The notes under the pieces: generated by a model
Database searches by the model: none
What the model was told of the DNA's origin: nothing
Seen by the model: the letters and a program-made list of their open reading frames with translations, nothing else
NCBI GenBank assembly: GCA_028095005.1
Contig: CM051460.1
Location: forward strand, 74,665,676-74,729,675
Length of the DNA: 64,000 bases
Direction of reading: 5' to 3'
Source of the DNA: Rhynchospora pubera
Taxonomy: Eukaryota > Streptophyta > Magnoliopsida > Poales > Cyperaceae
Translations under genes and position numbers: made by a program
In this document: piece by piece, positions 50,742-62,476 of the stretch
Layout of the letters: every line of letters starts with the position of its first letter
How positions within the stretch are numbered: position 1 is the stretch's first letter

Positions 50742-52510
50742 ATGAATGGTGCCTTCAACCATGTCCCTCCGATGCAGCGACCCCACTTTGTGTTGGTCCC
50801 GCAAATGGCACAAGGCCACACCATCCCTATGATTGACATGGCGTACATCCTGGCCGGTCATGGTGCAGTGGTTACCTTTGTCACAACCCCACGCAACGCC
50901 GCACGCATCGAATCCATTATACAACATATTAGAGATTCACAACTGCCTATCCAATTTGTGCCGTTGCCTTTTAAAGGAACTGAGGTTGGTTTGCCTGAAG
51001 GATGTGAGAGCGTGGACTCCCTCCCTTTGGGATTGAAGCAGCTATCTACCTTTGTGGAGGCATCTCTGCAATTGCAGGACCCTCTGATTTCTTATCTCCG
51101 AGAAAATGATCCGCCGCCAAGTTGCATAATATCTGATATGACTCATCCATGGACAGGCGCAGTTGCAAGAGAGTTTGGAGTACCGAGGCTTAGTTTCATA
51201 GGATTTTCTGCTTTCTCTTCCCTCGTCAGGTACCCAAATTTTGGATTGAGGAATGAGGACCAAGGATCTGTTTGATTCCAATTCACTTATATATGATGTT
51301 ATTTATTTTAGATATTGACATTTACATTGCTCTATTGTAAATTGCTTAACAGATTTATGTTTAGTGATCATTTGAGCTCTCAAGCTATTGCTCATCTAGT
51401 CATCTTAAGCATTTATATTGATAATTCTGTTCTTTAAGATTTTTAAAAAGCTATTAATTACATGTGTTGTCTGACATGTCATTCTTGAATGACAGGTACC
51501 TAATTAACATCCACAAGGTATATGATAATGTAGTGGATGATTTCGAGTCCGTGCCGATACCGGGTTTCCCTCACCCACTTGAGCTACCAAAGACCCGATC
51601 CACTTTGAGTTTCTATGCTTCAGGAGAGAGGATCTTCAACATGGTAAAAGAGGAAGAATCAAAGAACATTGGTGTCATCGTAAACACATTTCAGGACCTA
51701 GAGCCTCTCTACATAAAATCTTATGATAATACTATTGCAAAAAAGGTATGGTCAATTGGGCCCATGTGCTTATTTAACAAAGATATGACAACAGTGGCTT
51801 CAAGAGGTGAGAAAGCATCAATCGATGTAGATGGATGCCTACAATGGCTTGATTCTATGCAAAATAGGTCGGTTATCTATGTCAGTTTTGGTAGCCTTGT
51901 GCGTAGTATGCCTCTGCAACTCATAGAAATTGGGTTAGGATTGGAAGCCTCAAAAAAACCTTTTATCTGGGTGATAAAGGCAGGAGAAAAAATGTCTGAG
52001 ATTGAACAATGGTTAATAGAAGAAAATTTTGAAGAGAGGGTGAAAGATAGGGGCCTAATTATAAGAGGTTGGGCCCCACAAGTCATGATCCTATCTCATA
52101 ATGCCATTGGTGGATTTATGACACATTGTGGATGGAATTCCACTATAGAAGGCATATGTGCCGGTGTTCCTATGTTAACTTGGCCCCACTTTGCAGAGCA
52201 GTTCTTGAATGAAGTATTAGTAGTGGATATTTAAAAAATTGGTATAAGAATTGGTGTTATGAGTTCTGTAACTTGGGGTAGTGAAAAGACTGATGAGGTA
52301 AAGATTAAGAGAAATGAAGTGGAGAAAAAGGTACTGGAATTGTTGACTGAAGGAGAAGGAGGCTTGGAGAGAAGGCTGAAGGCAAGTGAACTCGGGAAAA
52401 TGGCTAAAATGGCAATGGAAGAAGGTGGGTCTTCTTACAACAATATTGAGTTGCTAATTCATGAGATTAAAGAGAGAATGCATCGGAATAAAGACAAGGC
52501 GCAGACATGA
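50742..52510 (+). pseudogene. UDP-glycosyltransferase copy 2 with an in-frame stop
   Basis: Exons 50742-51229 and 51496-52510 would join to 500 residues, exactly the length of copy 1. His26 (AQGHTIP), Asp132 (IISDMTHPWT) and a complete PSPG box (residues 355-398, WAPQ...HFAEQ) are present. Codon 409, at 52232-52234, is TAA where copy 1 has TTG (Leu415); a single T-to-A change from TTA would explain it. The next 92 codons stay in frame and closely match copy 1 (GVMSSVTWGSEK, MAMEEGGSSYNNIELLI). So either this is a very recent pseudogene, a 408-residue protein lacking the C-terminal helices, a polymorphism or a base error. The C-terminal part normally packs back on the N-terminal domain, so activity is doubtful. 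Confidence 0.85.
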
Positions 52511-53925
52511 AAGAGTTTGTTTTTAAAGTAGGTAGACATTGCTAGTTTAAAATAAGACAGCGCAGAAGTGATTTTTTTTTAAAAAAATATTTTTGTGATT
52601 TAATTATTGCATCTTGGAAGCCACTTAGAAATTAAATGCGAAAGAAGTTTCATTGTGATTGTTCATGTTATGTTTTTCTTCCCAATATTTGTAAGCCATT
52701 GAAAATATTGCTTTTCAAATGTGGATTTTCGAGAATTTCGCAGACAAAATGAACTGTGATTTCATTATTTCGTTCTCATCATATTCCCATCAAAGCTTGA
52801 ATTTATAGAGCTGATGTTGGAAAGGTTAATGTTGTAGTTGAAGGGAAATATGTGGTTGAATAACAAAATTAAACCATTGAAAGACGAGGCAAGTGTGTTT
52901 AAATATATTTCCATGATTTCATTGTGTTTCAATATGATACGTATCATAAGTAATTGAGGTTGCAAATCACATCGCATACCACAGTAAAAGATAAGGTTTA
53001 TTTGTTTTTTTTTTCCCCCTTCTTGTGTTAATATAACATGTGAAATATCGCAGGCATGAAAAGGAACAACACATGTGCTTACAATTTTAGATGCATGCGT
53101 TATGCTTGTTGGCCTCTTGAGATTCTGTATCTATGTCCAGATTTTAAATATAATAACTTACTGATAAATATAAGGTTCGGGATCTATTTTCCTCTTGAGA
53201 TTCGGATATATGTTCAGATTTTAAATATAACAATATTGTTGTTTCTTATATCTCAAATATGATATTAGAGTTATTTCTCTAGATAGCTCCAAAAAAATAA
53301 TATTTATTTTAAATTTTAAAATAAGACAACTTCATACAATATCTTACTCAAAGCAATTTTGTAAATTTCGTACATTTTTTTTTATTAAGGGTAACGGAAC
53401 ACAATGCAGGAAAACAGATAGGTCGAAAAACAAATAAAAATTTTTGTTATTTTAAGAGTTTTATTGCACTTTAACACATCATAAAATTTCAATTAACTAT
53501 ATAATGAGAGAAGCAAGAGCATAGGACCCGAATGATCATGATTAATTAGGAGAGGAGCAAGATTAGTTATGTGATATAAAATGGCTAAGGAGTTTGGAGA
53601 CTTCACCCTCTTTATGTATTTATAATTTTATATATAATTGGAAAATGAGAATGTTGTTATTATTTTGTACAGATAGTTTATATATATATGGGATATGTTA
53701 TTTTGAAAAAATTGTGATAATTGATTAATTAGTCATAAGATTTAACAATTTATATAACATTATTATAGTTTATATTAATTGTGTAAGATTTGATCCGTTT
53801 AAAAATTATTCAATAATTGATTCTAAAAATTCCGAAATTTTTAATAAAAAGAGATAATAGTTCCTTCTCCTAAAAATTTGACTTATTAAATGCATCTGAA
53901 AGCATGGCGGGCATTAAAAAATTTG
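52511..53925. other. Intergenic, AT-rich
   Basis: No gene is recognised. It probably starts with the copy 2 3' UTR. A TTTAAATATAA unit recurs at about 53145 and 53220 in a partly duplicated segment (GGGATCTATTTTCCTCTTGAGA resembles the text at 53113). Confidence 0.4.
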
Positions 53926-54512
53926 ACTTATTAAAAAAATATTTTGCAAGAAAGCCCCTGCACGTTTCATATTTACAAAATACCCAAAAATTTATTCAAA
54001 TAATATATGTATTAAATAGATAAAATGAACATATTACACATACTTTATATGCATTTAATTATAGATATTTGTTTTTAAACATGTGTATAATATCATTTTG
54101 TTTGAAATCTTATTTAATCTTTCTATAAATAAAAAAATAGAGAGACTAAAATGCCAAAGTTAAATTTGTAAAAATAAATAAAAGTAGGCTCATCCACCAA
54201 AAAAAATCTCAATTATATTGTTTGTGCATTACGCGCCGATGACTCTACCTTTTTACTATTTATTTCTACAAATTAATTTTTTACATTTTAGTCTCTCCAT
54301 TATTGTTATTTACAAAAGGATAAAATAATATTTCAAATGAAATGATATTATACACATGTTCAAAAAGAAATATGTACAATTAAATACATATAAAGTATGC
54401 GTAATATGTTCATTATATCTATTTAATACTTATTTAAATTATAATAAAATTTTTGATATTTTGTAAATATGAAACATGCGGGGACTTTGCTATAAAATAT
54501 TACTTTAATAAG
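53926..54512. mobile_element. Fold-back element, about 590 bp
   Basis: Two arms of about 280 bp (53926-54200 and 54225-54512) are inverted copies. Both contain CATGTGTATAATATCATTT, TTTCATATTTACAAAAT-like text and ATAAAGTATG, and converge on a short unpaired centre. The outer ends read CTTATTAAA on each side. Each half also matches 55522-55790. No protein. The transcript would be a long hairpin. Confidence 0.75.
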
Positions 54513-54879
54513 CAAAGTATTTCGTCTCTAAGCAATCTTTGACAAGTAACTTCCTTTTATTTTTTTTTGTAATTTACATTTGAGACCATTATTTTTTTAT
54601 AAATTGCAAGAAATTATTATAGTTAAATATTTAATAAACACACGTAAAGAAAATATATGAGTATTATTAATTTGTATGTAATTGTGCTTATTTTTTTTAA
54701 CATACATATATTGTTTAATTTTTTATACTCTATGAATTTTTTTAAATAAAAAATATTCATGGATGAAAATGTAAGAATTAAACTTTACTATTAAATTTGG
54801 AAAGTAGATAGATTGGATTCGGAGATGAGATGTAAATGCCACATCTTTCTGTGCGCTGCTAGTAGTGCAGTTTATAACT

Positions 54880-54960
54880 GCGTTACTGGACTAATAGCAC
54901 GGTTTATAAACGAGTTATTTCCAATGCCCGATTTATAACCGTGCTATTAGGTGAGAGAGA
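54880..54960. repeat. Hairpin with TTTATAA core
   Basis: TAATAGCACGGTTTATAAACG (about 54891) and CGATTTATAACCGTGCTATTA (about 54930) are near-perfect inverted copies separated by about 20 bases. The TTTATAAACG core resembles the hairpins in the element at 55251-56580. Confidence 0.6.
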
Positions 54961-55250
54961 ATAACGTTATTATAAATTAAGCTATTTCTTGGTTTTTATT
55001 AAAAAAAATCTTGATTCTTATTAAAATTATTTAATATTTAATTCTTTTTATTAAAAATTTCGGCTAAAAATTAGTACTTTAATTTTACCAAACCTTAATT
55101 GACAATGGAACGCTTTTAAATTATACCAAACTTGTCGAACAACCTACTTAAACAGTTATGGTTATAAGTTTATTTCTTGACTGTAATGACCATCTACCGA
55201 AATTATTTTATATAGGAATTCAGATGTAAAAAAATTTAATAAAAAAAATA

Positions 55251-56580
55251 ATAATTATTTTTTTTAATAAGAAGAAAGTTCGAAAGCGTTTTATAAAAGC
55301 GTATAGTCTCTCTCCTTCCTACCCGTTTATAAAACGCGCTCGAAGGCTTCGAACGTATTTTATAAACGGGTAAGAAGGAGAGAGACTGTACCGCTTCAGT
55401 TACGCCTCAAAAGGCTGGTCAGACTTTCGTACCCGTTTATAAAACGCGTTCGGAGCCTTCGAGCGCATTTTATAAACGTGTTATTAGTTTTTCATATTTT
55501 TCATTCAAGACGCAACATTTAGCTTATTAAAAATATTATTTTGCATCAAGGTCCCTGCATGTTTCATATTTACAAAATTCTCAAAATTTTATTTTCAATT
55601 AAAGATGTATTAAATAGATATAAGAAATATATCACACATATTTTATATGCATTTAATTGCACATATTTTTTTTTGAACATGTGTATAATATCATTTTGTT
55701 TGAATAATTATTCGCCGATGACCCTGTATTTTTATTATTTAATTCTACAAACTTATCTTTTGCATTGTAGTCTCTTTTTTTTTATTTTATGTTAGCCATA
55801 TATAATCAAATAATATATAATATGGAAATATTTAAAATATAAATTTTTTAAAAAATTTTGAACATTAAAATTTTAAACAGGCATAACTTTTGATAGGAAG
55901 GTCCGTTTGGGGCGATCGAGCACAATCCGGAAAGCTGGCGACGAGATCTACACGTTTTACAGGGTGAAACTCCGTGACCCCGTAACGACCATTTTCGGAG
56001 TCAAAAAACACTCTTTAGACCTCCAAAATCCACTTTGTAAGTTTGCAAACCTAAAAACCACTCTAAACTACTAAAAAAGTTTTTAAAATCATAAATTAAT
56101 CATTAAAAAGAGAAATGCAGTAAATCAAGTGACTTTCTTGATAGTTATTCAAACAAAATGATATTAATGTCAAAATTAATATTCTAATGTCATTTTTAAA
56201 TAAAATTAATATGAAATTAAATGTGATATTTTAAAAATTGTAAATTTAACCTTAAAAATAAATTTAACCTAAATTTTCACATTAATTTTCCTATTAATTT
56301 TGAAAAAAAAATGGTACTCCATTTCGAAAAATTTACGCCTTCCTACCCATTTATAAAAAGCGCTCGAAGGTTCCGAACGTGTTTTATAAACGGGTACGAA
56401 AGTCTGACCAGCCTTTTGAGGCGTAACTGAAGCGGTACAGTCTCTCTCCTTCTTACCCGTTTATAAAACGCGTTCGAAGCCTTCGAGCATGTTTTATAAA
56501 CGGATAGGAAGGAGAGAGACTGTACGGTTTTATAAAACGCGTTCGAACTTTCTTCTTATTAAAAAAAATAATAATAATTC
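55251..56580. mobile_element. Hairpin-rich fold-back element
   Basis: Arms of about 240 bp (55251-55500 and 56335-56580) are inverted copies. Each arm contains two ~52-nt hairpins built from ACCCGTTTATAAAACGCG and its complement (55320-55372, 55431-55480, 56345-56395, 56454-56506), separated by a conserved spacer with GTACCGCTTCAGTTACGCC. Between the arms lie a partial copy of the 53926 element (55522-55790) and a segment (about 55878-56050) containing GGCATAACTTTTGATAGGAA, which looks retrotransposon-derived. No coding frame. Family unknown to me. Confidence 0.65.
55522..55790 (+). repeat. Half copy of the 53926-54512 fold-back
   Basis: Matches the left arm of that element in the same order (CTTATTAAA, GTCCCTGCATGTTTCATATT, CATGTGTATAATATC, CGCCGATGA). 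Only one arm is present, so it is a truncated or recombined copy. Confidence 0.7.
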
Positions 56581-57815
56581 TTTGAGGACGGAACGAGTGA
56601 CGCGTTTTATAAAACGCGTTTTTTTATAAAACGCGTTCACACTTTGAGGACGGAACGAGTGACGGAATAGTTTTGTATTTCGTCGCATGTAACGGAACAG
56701 CGGACGGAACTGAGTCTGGTAACGTTGGAAAGAGCGAAACGTCAAACGGATTTGTATGTTCCGTGCACGTTTCAAATACGTTCCGTCCATGATTCTATGG
56801 TTTTAGAATAAGTACGATAGCAGGGGTAAGTTTGGCAGAGAGAAACTAAAAGTAGCGTTTTCTGCCTCCTCTGTCATTCCACCCAACTCCATTTCTTCTT
56901 CTTTTTCGTCTCAAATCAGCCGTGCTCTCTCCCTCTCCGGCGATCCTTTCTCCTGCGCTGCTCCTCAGTCCTCTCCCTCCTTTGTCACATACGCAAGAAC
57001 TATTCTCACTCTCTCTCTTTCCCTCGTGCGTCAAGAGAACTTTGAAAGAGAAAGCTAAATGAAGAGGGGCTGCGCCGTCAATGATCGTCGAAGGTGTCGA
57101 GGTGACTGGTGAGACCTAAGCCGCTTTGTCTTCTCTGTTTTCTTCTTCATAGTACCGTGTTCTCCTTCCATTTTTCCCCTCAAAGGCTCAAACTAATTGA
57201 CCACAACTGTTCCCTACTTCATCCATCTTCCCACAATTAATGGAGGATTAAGTAGAACTACACTTATCTCCAAGCCACCACTCTGTTAAAAGATAAAACT
57301 CCCAAGGAAAAGTTTTAGAATCCAAACCAGCTTTTGTCACCGATCAACCTGAGTTGAAACCAAGATCATTATATACGAAATTCTGATTCAGACTTTGCTA
57401 TTTGAAAGGAGAATAATTGAATTGGAATGATGCATGGGTTTCGAGTAATTGAAATGGAGTTGCTTTATCTAATATCTATTTAATTTCGTGGGAGAGAAAT
57501 AAAGATATGAAGAGATAAAGATGGGAGAGAGTCAGAGAGAGAAATAAAGTGGGAGAGAGAGAGAGTCACAGAGATAACACATGGCTAGTGTAATCTGTAA
57601 TGAGAAGCAAGAGTGGGACCCACTTTCTCTTTTTCTATTCTCACTCGTTTTTTCTGATCAGACTAGCCAACGTTATTAACGTTCAATACGTTAAACTCAA
57701 ACGAAACAGCAACGAAACAAAAATTTATATCCTTCTAGAAAACAGAACGTAAAACGTCAAATTTTTTAAATCTGTCGATTAAACGGAACGTATAACGTAT
57801 CCTCCTTTTTCCATT
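56581..57815. mobile_element. Possible DNA transposon with ACGGAACG motifs and a gene-like centre
   Basis: ACGGAAC/GTTCCG/AACGT motifs crowd both sides (56585-56795 and 57665-57815), like the subterminal arrays of hAT-type elements. A 22-bp unit, TTGAGGACGGAACGAGTGAC, is directly repeated at 56582 and 56644 around an ACGCG-rich hairpin. The centre (about 56840-57170) looks like a gene leader: CT-rich, then ATG at 57060 (KRGCAVNDRRRCRGDW) ending near a GTGAGA donor at 57109. I could not identify the protein, a clear TIR or a target duplication. Confidence 0.4.
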
Positions 57816-59299
57816 GTCGTTGTAAATGTTAGACAGGCCTACATCTATGCTTCCACCTTACTGGGTCTATTGTGTTGAAACTTGAAACACTGGGTCCATT
57901 TAGCAGTTAGCTCCAGTTTTCAATGAAGTCATTTTTTCTGAGCCGCCTCGAAGTCAATTGGCATAGTTTGAACATAACGCTGGATATTCTTAAACGAATG
58001 AATTGTTAAATAATTTCCCTCAAAAGTAACTAAATTAATATATATTGAAGGAAATAATTTGACTTTTCAATTTCCTTGACTCTATTATCGCAACATGCAT
58101 AAGAATTATTTTCAATAATTCGAATGTATCTGTAACTTTAAATGAAATCTTCCAAGTAAAATTTGTATGACCCACAATTTTTTAAATAAGAATCACGGAT
58201 GCAAGGTTACATTATTCTATAGAGGTGACACAGACAGGAGCACACTCTGTATCCACACAAAATAATTTAACATGTGCGGAGCAGGTACAAAGCATAGAGC
58301 GATTGTTTATTTGATTCTTCCAACCGTGCATATTTCATGTAGCTATATATGCAACATTTGACTGATGCATCTTCGAACTGATTTTAAAATAATAAATAAA
58401 TAAATAAATATTTAAATTAAGCCACTTTTATGAACTGATTTGTAATATTAGTAAATTAAAATATTTCTTGAGGACAGTTGAAAATGTGGATTGTAAAAAG
58501 TATAATACCCAGTGCATTTTTTTTGGGGTGCTAAATGTGATTGGAAAAAAAAAAGAATCCGATTCATTTGCTAGCAAAATTTTGTTTCCAAGTGGTAACT
58601 GGAAATATAAACCAAAATTAACTGACCTATGTAAGGTAACATTCGCTTAACTGCGGCAAGAAAATTAAACTTTACAAAAAGAATCTTCGAATATCAATAG
58701 AAATTAATCCAAATGAAAAATAATAAAATATTAATGTGTTTTTTTTTTAGTGTAAACATATGCATTTCTTCCAATTAAAGAAGTTCAGCTACAACATGCA
58801 TAAGCCATCAAGGAATTTTAAATGTTACACTAACCATACAAGTATCAACCTTTATCCGAACTTTATTGTTGGAATCCGTTTTTTTAGAAAATGAAAATAT
58901 CGGAATTTTTTTGAGATAGCAATGACAGCGGCTGTTTCATGGTTGTCAAGAAAAAAAAATGTTGAGAACTTGGAATCCACTTCCGGACAAAATGTCTAGA
59001 AAATGAAAAATGTCTAGAGCAATTTTTGAGATAGCAATGACAGCGGCTGTTTCTTGGTTGTCAAGAAAAAAAATGTTGAGAACTTGGAATCCACTTCCGG
59101 ACAAGGGAATGTCTAGATCCAAAGACATTATTTTTAGGGGATTGAATTTGAGCAAATGAAATTGATGGATTTCAACTTTGAGGCAAAATAATCGATATTT
59201 CATAATTGACACAATGACATCTGTACCTCCCCAGAAATTGCTTATTTATTTTTATACTCCAATAATAATAACATAATAAATTTAATTACGACCGCGACA
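57816..59299. other. Intergenic with a local direct duplication
   Basis: No gene is recognised. An AAAT microsatellite lies at about 58390-58410. A unit of about 75 bp containing AGCAATGACAGCGGCTGTTT and ACTTGGAATCCACTTCCGG is directly repeated at about 58914-58986 and 59031-59103. Confidence 0.5.
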
Positions 59300-61108
59300 T
59301 CAGTATACTAAATAAAGAAGCGTGGGAGTCCCAGATCGCTTTAGTTTTGCATTGGCGACACGTTGATCCGTGCATTCATTTTTATTTCTCTTTATGCAGC
59401 GTTGTGAGTTGTAACTTTTGTGTGGCGGGTATTACTATTCATAAACTAACCCAGTTCACTAGGAAAACGTTCGGTTGTCAGTAAAAAATCTTTTGGCTTC
59501 CTCCTTTTTTTTATCTTCTTTCGTCATTCTCTTGGAGCAAGAGAGGAGAAGCAAAAATAAAGAAAAGGCGCTCTGCTTACCCATTCAGGCATCCAGCCCC
59601 ATCTCATTCGACAACAGTGCTTCAACTCCATGCCCCTTCTTTTTTCATCAGTCAGGCCCCGTCTCCTCTAGCCGTTCAGCGCATCTCCACCTGATCGACA
59701 CCACACAAAACCCTGCATCTATTCTTTTCCAAATCCTTCCGGTCTGGCCCTGATCGGAACAGACATGGGGTGAGAAATGATTTCAATTCAATTTAAGCAT
59801 GGATCTGTGCTTATATATCTATAAACTTTCTCTTGATTTCTGGTCCTGCTTTGAGCAATTTTCTTGGTTTAGTTCTAATAATTTGAATCATATAATAATC
59901 ATGTCCTATTTGATTTCATTTTAGGACATTGTGGTTTCGCTAGAACTTCAAGTTCATTTTTTTCATTAGTTCACCTCCAAGCCATCTACCGAGGCAAGTA
60001 TATCATCTATATCTACGTAAATTGTATAGCACATTATTTGGTTTATTTTTTTATCATATTAATCCTTGATCCATCTCAAATAATGGAGATTTTTGACCTG
60101 AATATAATGGTATAATTTCTGTCAGGTTGTATTTACAACCTGTCAACATACCTTTTGGAGTTAAATTGCATGCGCTGGGTTAGTTTATTCCTTTATGGGT
60201 AAAGCAAAATTGTACCAGTTTATGATATTTTTTATATTTAGCAATTAATTTTGCAATTTTTATTTTCAATTTATTTTTCTCAGATTTATTTTCATAAATT
60301 AATTTTTATTGTATAAGCTATATGCCTATATGATATATATATGGTGAAACAATTATTGTCAGAAATATAAAAATTCAATATTCAATATTATAGATAACAA
60401 GTCATGTGTGTACATCAATAAAAGTTTTGGACACACCATAAATTAATTAGCTGTGAAGATCGATAAAAATGTGGTCATTAATGAGCTATACAAAACTCAA
60501 AAAATTTGCTGTAGAAAAAAGTAAAATTTTATTACCTTTTCATGTTCAGACATGACAATTATTTCCCTCCCTCTATTACTGCATTGAATTTTCCTTTTAA
60601 TGGTAATAATTACAAAAAAAAAGACGTTTCCTTTCTTAATAGAGATACTAAGTTTTATTTTAATTGCTCTGAGGAAACTCTTCTAGGAATTCCTACTGCT
60701 CAACACCTTTCATTGCGACTTTGAATTTATTATTTCATATTTCATTAACATCTAAAGTTATTGTGTTTCTTTGTTTCTCTCTTGATGCCTGTCCGATTTC
60801 AAGATATAAAGGTATATCTTCTAGCAATTACTTTTGAGCGGTATGAAGCATCGCACCATGGAAGGTAAGGTGGGGATTTGACCAACTCACAATGGCTCTC
60901 CTTCTATATGACTATGTGCTCAAGGTACAAAATCATAATTATTTCTTCATTCTCAAATTTTCTTAATTATATCATTTTTTTGTTTTTTGTATATATAGTT
61001 GCTATTGTTTTGAAAAAGACCCATTGTTTCAGGTATGCAATATATATCATAGATTTTCAAACACAAACAATTGTGCTCTTGGCTTGATTTTTTTTTATTA
61101 TTTACTGA

Positions 61109-61180
61109 TAGAGAACATAGCTGAGAAGAGTGTGAAGAAGTTCAAGAGGCCTAAGAGTGACCACGAGTTTTGCATCAAGG
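61109..61180 (+). pseudogene. Exon-like fragment inside the Helitron
   Basis: After an AG acceptor (TTTACTGATAG) the frame reads ENIAEKSVKKFKRPKSDHEF then CIK, ending AAG|GTATCT. It is basic and well-formed, unlike random AT-rich DNA around it. This is likely a captured piece of a host gene; the source is not known to me. Confidence 0.45.
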
Positions 61181-61513
61181 TATCTTGCTTATTGTTTGAT
61201 TCATTTGTCAAAGTTTGATTCCTTTTTCATTTCATGCGGGATTATATTGGCTGGATTATCTCATTAATTCTTATTTAATTTTGTACTTCAATTGATTTTT
61301 TTTAATCTTACTGGTATGGGTTCCATAAGCTTGAAAATATGTAGGTCAATTGATCTAACTTTAGAGGTCAATTTAGGCAGGGATCAAGTTTTCTGATATA
61401 CACATTCAAGAATGTTAGCTGATTCGCAAAGTATGACTTCCTGCCCAATTTGTAATAAAACTTTGACATGCTAAGTTTGTATTTTGTTTTAAGCTCAATT
61501 TCATGCTTCATTA

Positions 61514-61612
61514 GGGGAAGAAATATTTGAAAATGTGTAACTTTGTGAAAAGTTTGGATTGTTTATAATAAATTTGGGAGTAGTTATTCTTGCACCCATC
61601 CAAACAGAGCCT
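61514..61612 (+). mobile_element. MITE of the same family, copy 3, left end lost
   Basis: Contains the core ATGTGTAACTTTGTGAAAAG then TTTGGATTGTTTATAATAAA and a right end that inverts to GGCTCTGTTTGGATGGG, followed by TAA. The left end is truncated. It lies inside the Helitron, so it was inserted into it or carried by it. Confidence 0.7.
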
Positions 61613-61856
61613 AAAAATGGCATCACTAAGAGCAATAGAAAAATTAAAGGATATCACTTCCATGCTCACCAGAATTCATATGCTTTGTCTAAGGATAACA
61701 ATGGCACAATAACTCATTAATGCAACAAGGGAAAAGGATTGAACATAAAATACATTTAAATATATAAAAAATTCATACATTATGTAAAAAATATTAAAAT
61801 TATGTATTTTTATTAGAAACTCATGAATCGAGCGAAGCTCGATTACCCCACCTAGT

Positions 61857-62476
61857 ATAATATAAAGACTTGAAAGTGAAAACAGAACATTGATTGAAAA
61901 AAAAGTCCTATTCCTTTCCTATTGTTGCTGCTAATCGTAAACGGGTAATATGATATAACTATGTTAAACAAAATTGGGGCAGCCACACAATGGACAAAAG
62001 GGATGAGGCATCTGCTTACGCCATCTGAACCTAACATATATACCAATAATTATAATAAAGACAACGATGTACTTGTATTTATGTGATGTAATGAGATCAA
62101 ATAGTGGTAAAATTATATCAACATTCACATTTTTTTTCAAATACGAATAAAGATATGTTCAGATATAGATATTATTAAGCGAATATAAATACGGTTCGAA
62201 CATTGTCGGATATAAAAACAAATAAGAATATAATTCGTCGGATACGGATTGCATTTTAATATATACTTTTAATTAGTACATTATGTACATTTCGAAGTGC
62301 GCCTTGTACTTTTTTTTTCCTAGAAACAATTGATTTTATCCGATATACAATGCATTGATTTACCCATTACTCTAGCTGTTTATTGATACACCAAATATGT
62401 TTTTTTCTTATTTATGCATAAATTCTGACCGTTTTATTTTTTTTAATTATTATTTTTGAAGCAATAGCGTCTTATT
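61857..62476. other. Intergenic, AT-rich
   Basis: No gene or recognisable element. A segment near 62130-62260 is rich in GATAT(A)-type repeats (AGATATAG, CGGATACGG). Confidence 0.4.

Larger units (their letters stand above)
59300..61855 (+). mobile_element. Probable non-autonomous Helitron with captured exon-like pieces
   Basis: Starts TCAGTATACTAAATAAAG after an A and ends with hairpin AATCGAGCGAAGCTCGATT, ten bases, then CTAG before a T. A 5' TC, a 3' hairpin about 10 nt from CTRR, and insertion between A and T are the Helitron hallmarks. No RepHel coding region is present. Inside are leader-like C/T-rich sequence (59440-59770), and exon-like pieces with splice-site-like borders, for example about 61109-61180 (IAEKSVKKFKRPKSDHEFCIK) ending at GTATCT, and about 60780-60870 ending at GTAAGG. 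I do not recognise the donor gene. Confidence 0.62.

Noticed and set aside
59475..59753. 92-codon open frame at the start of the Helitron
   Set aside because: It looks like leader sequence translated by chance (Ser/Pro/Phe-rich from C/T bias) and has no recognised domain.
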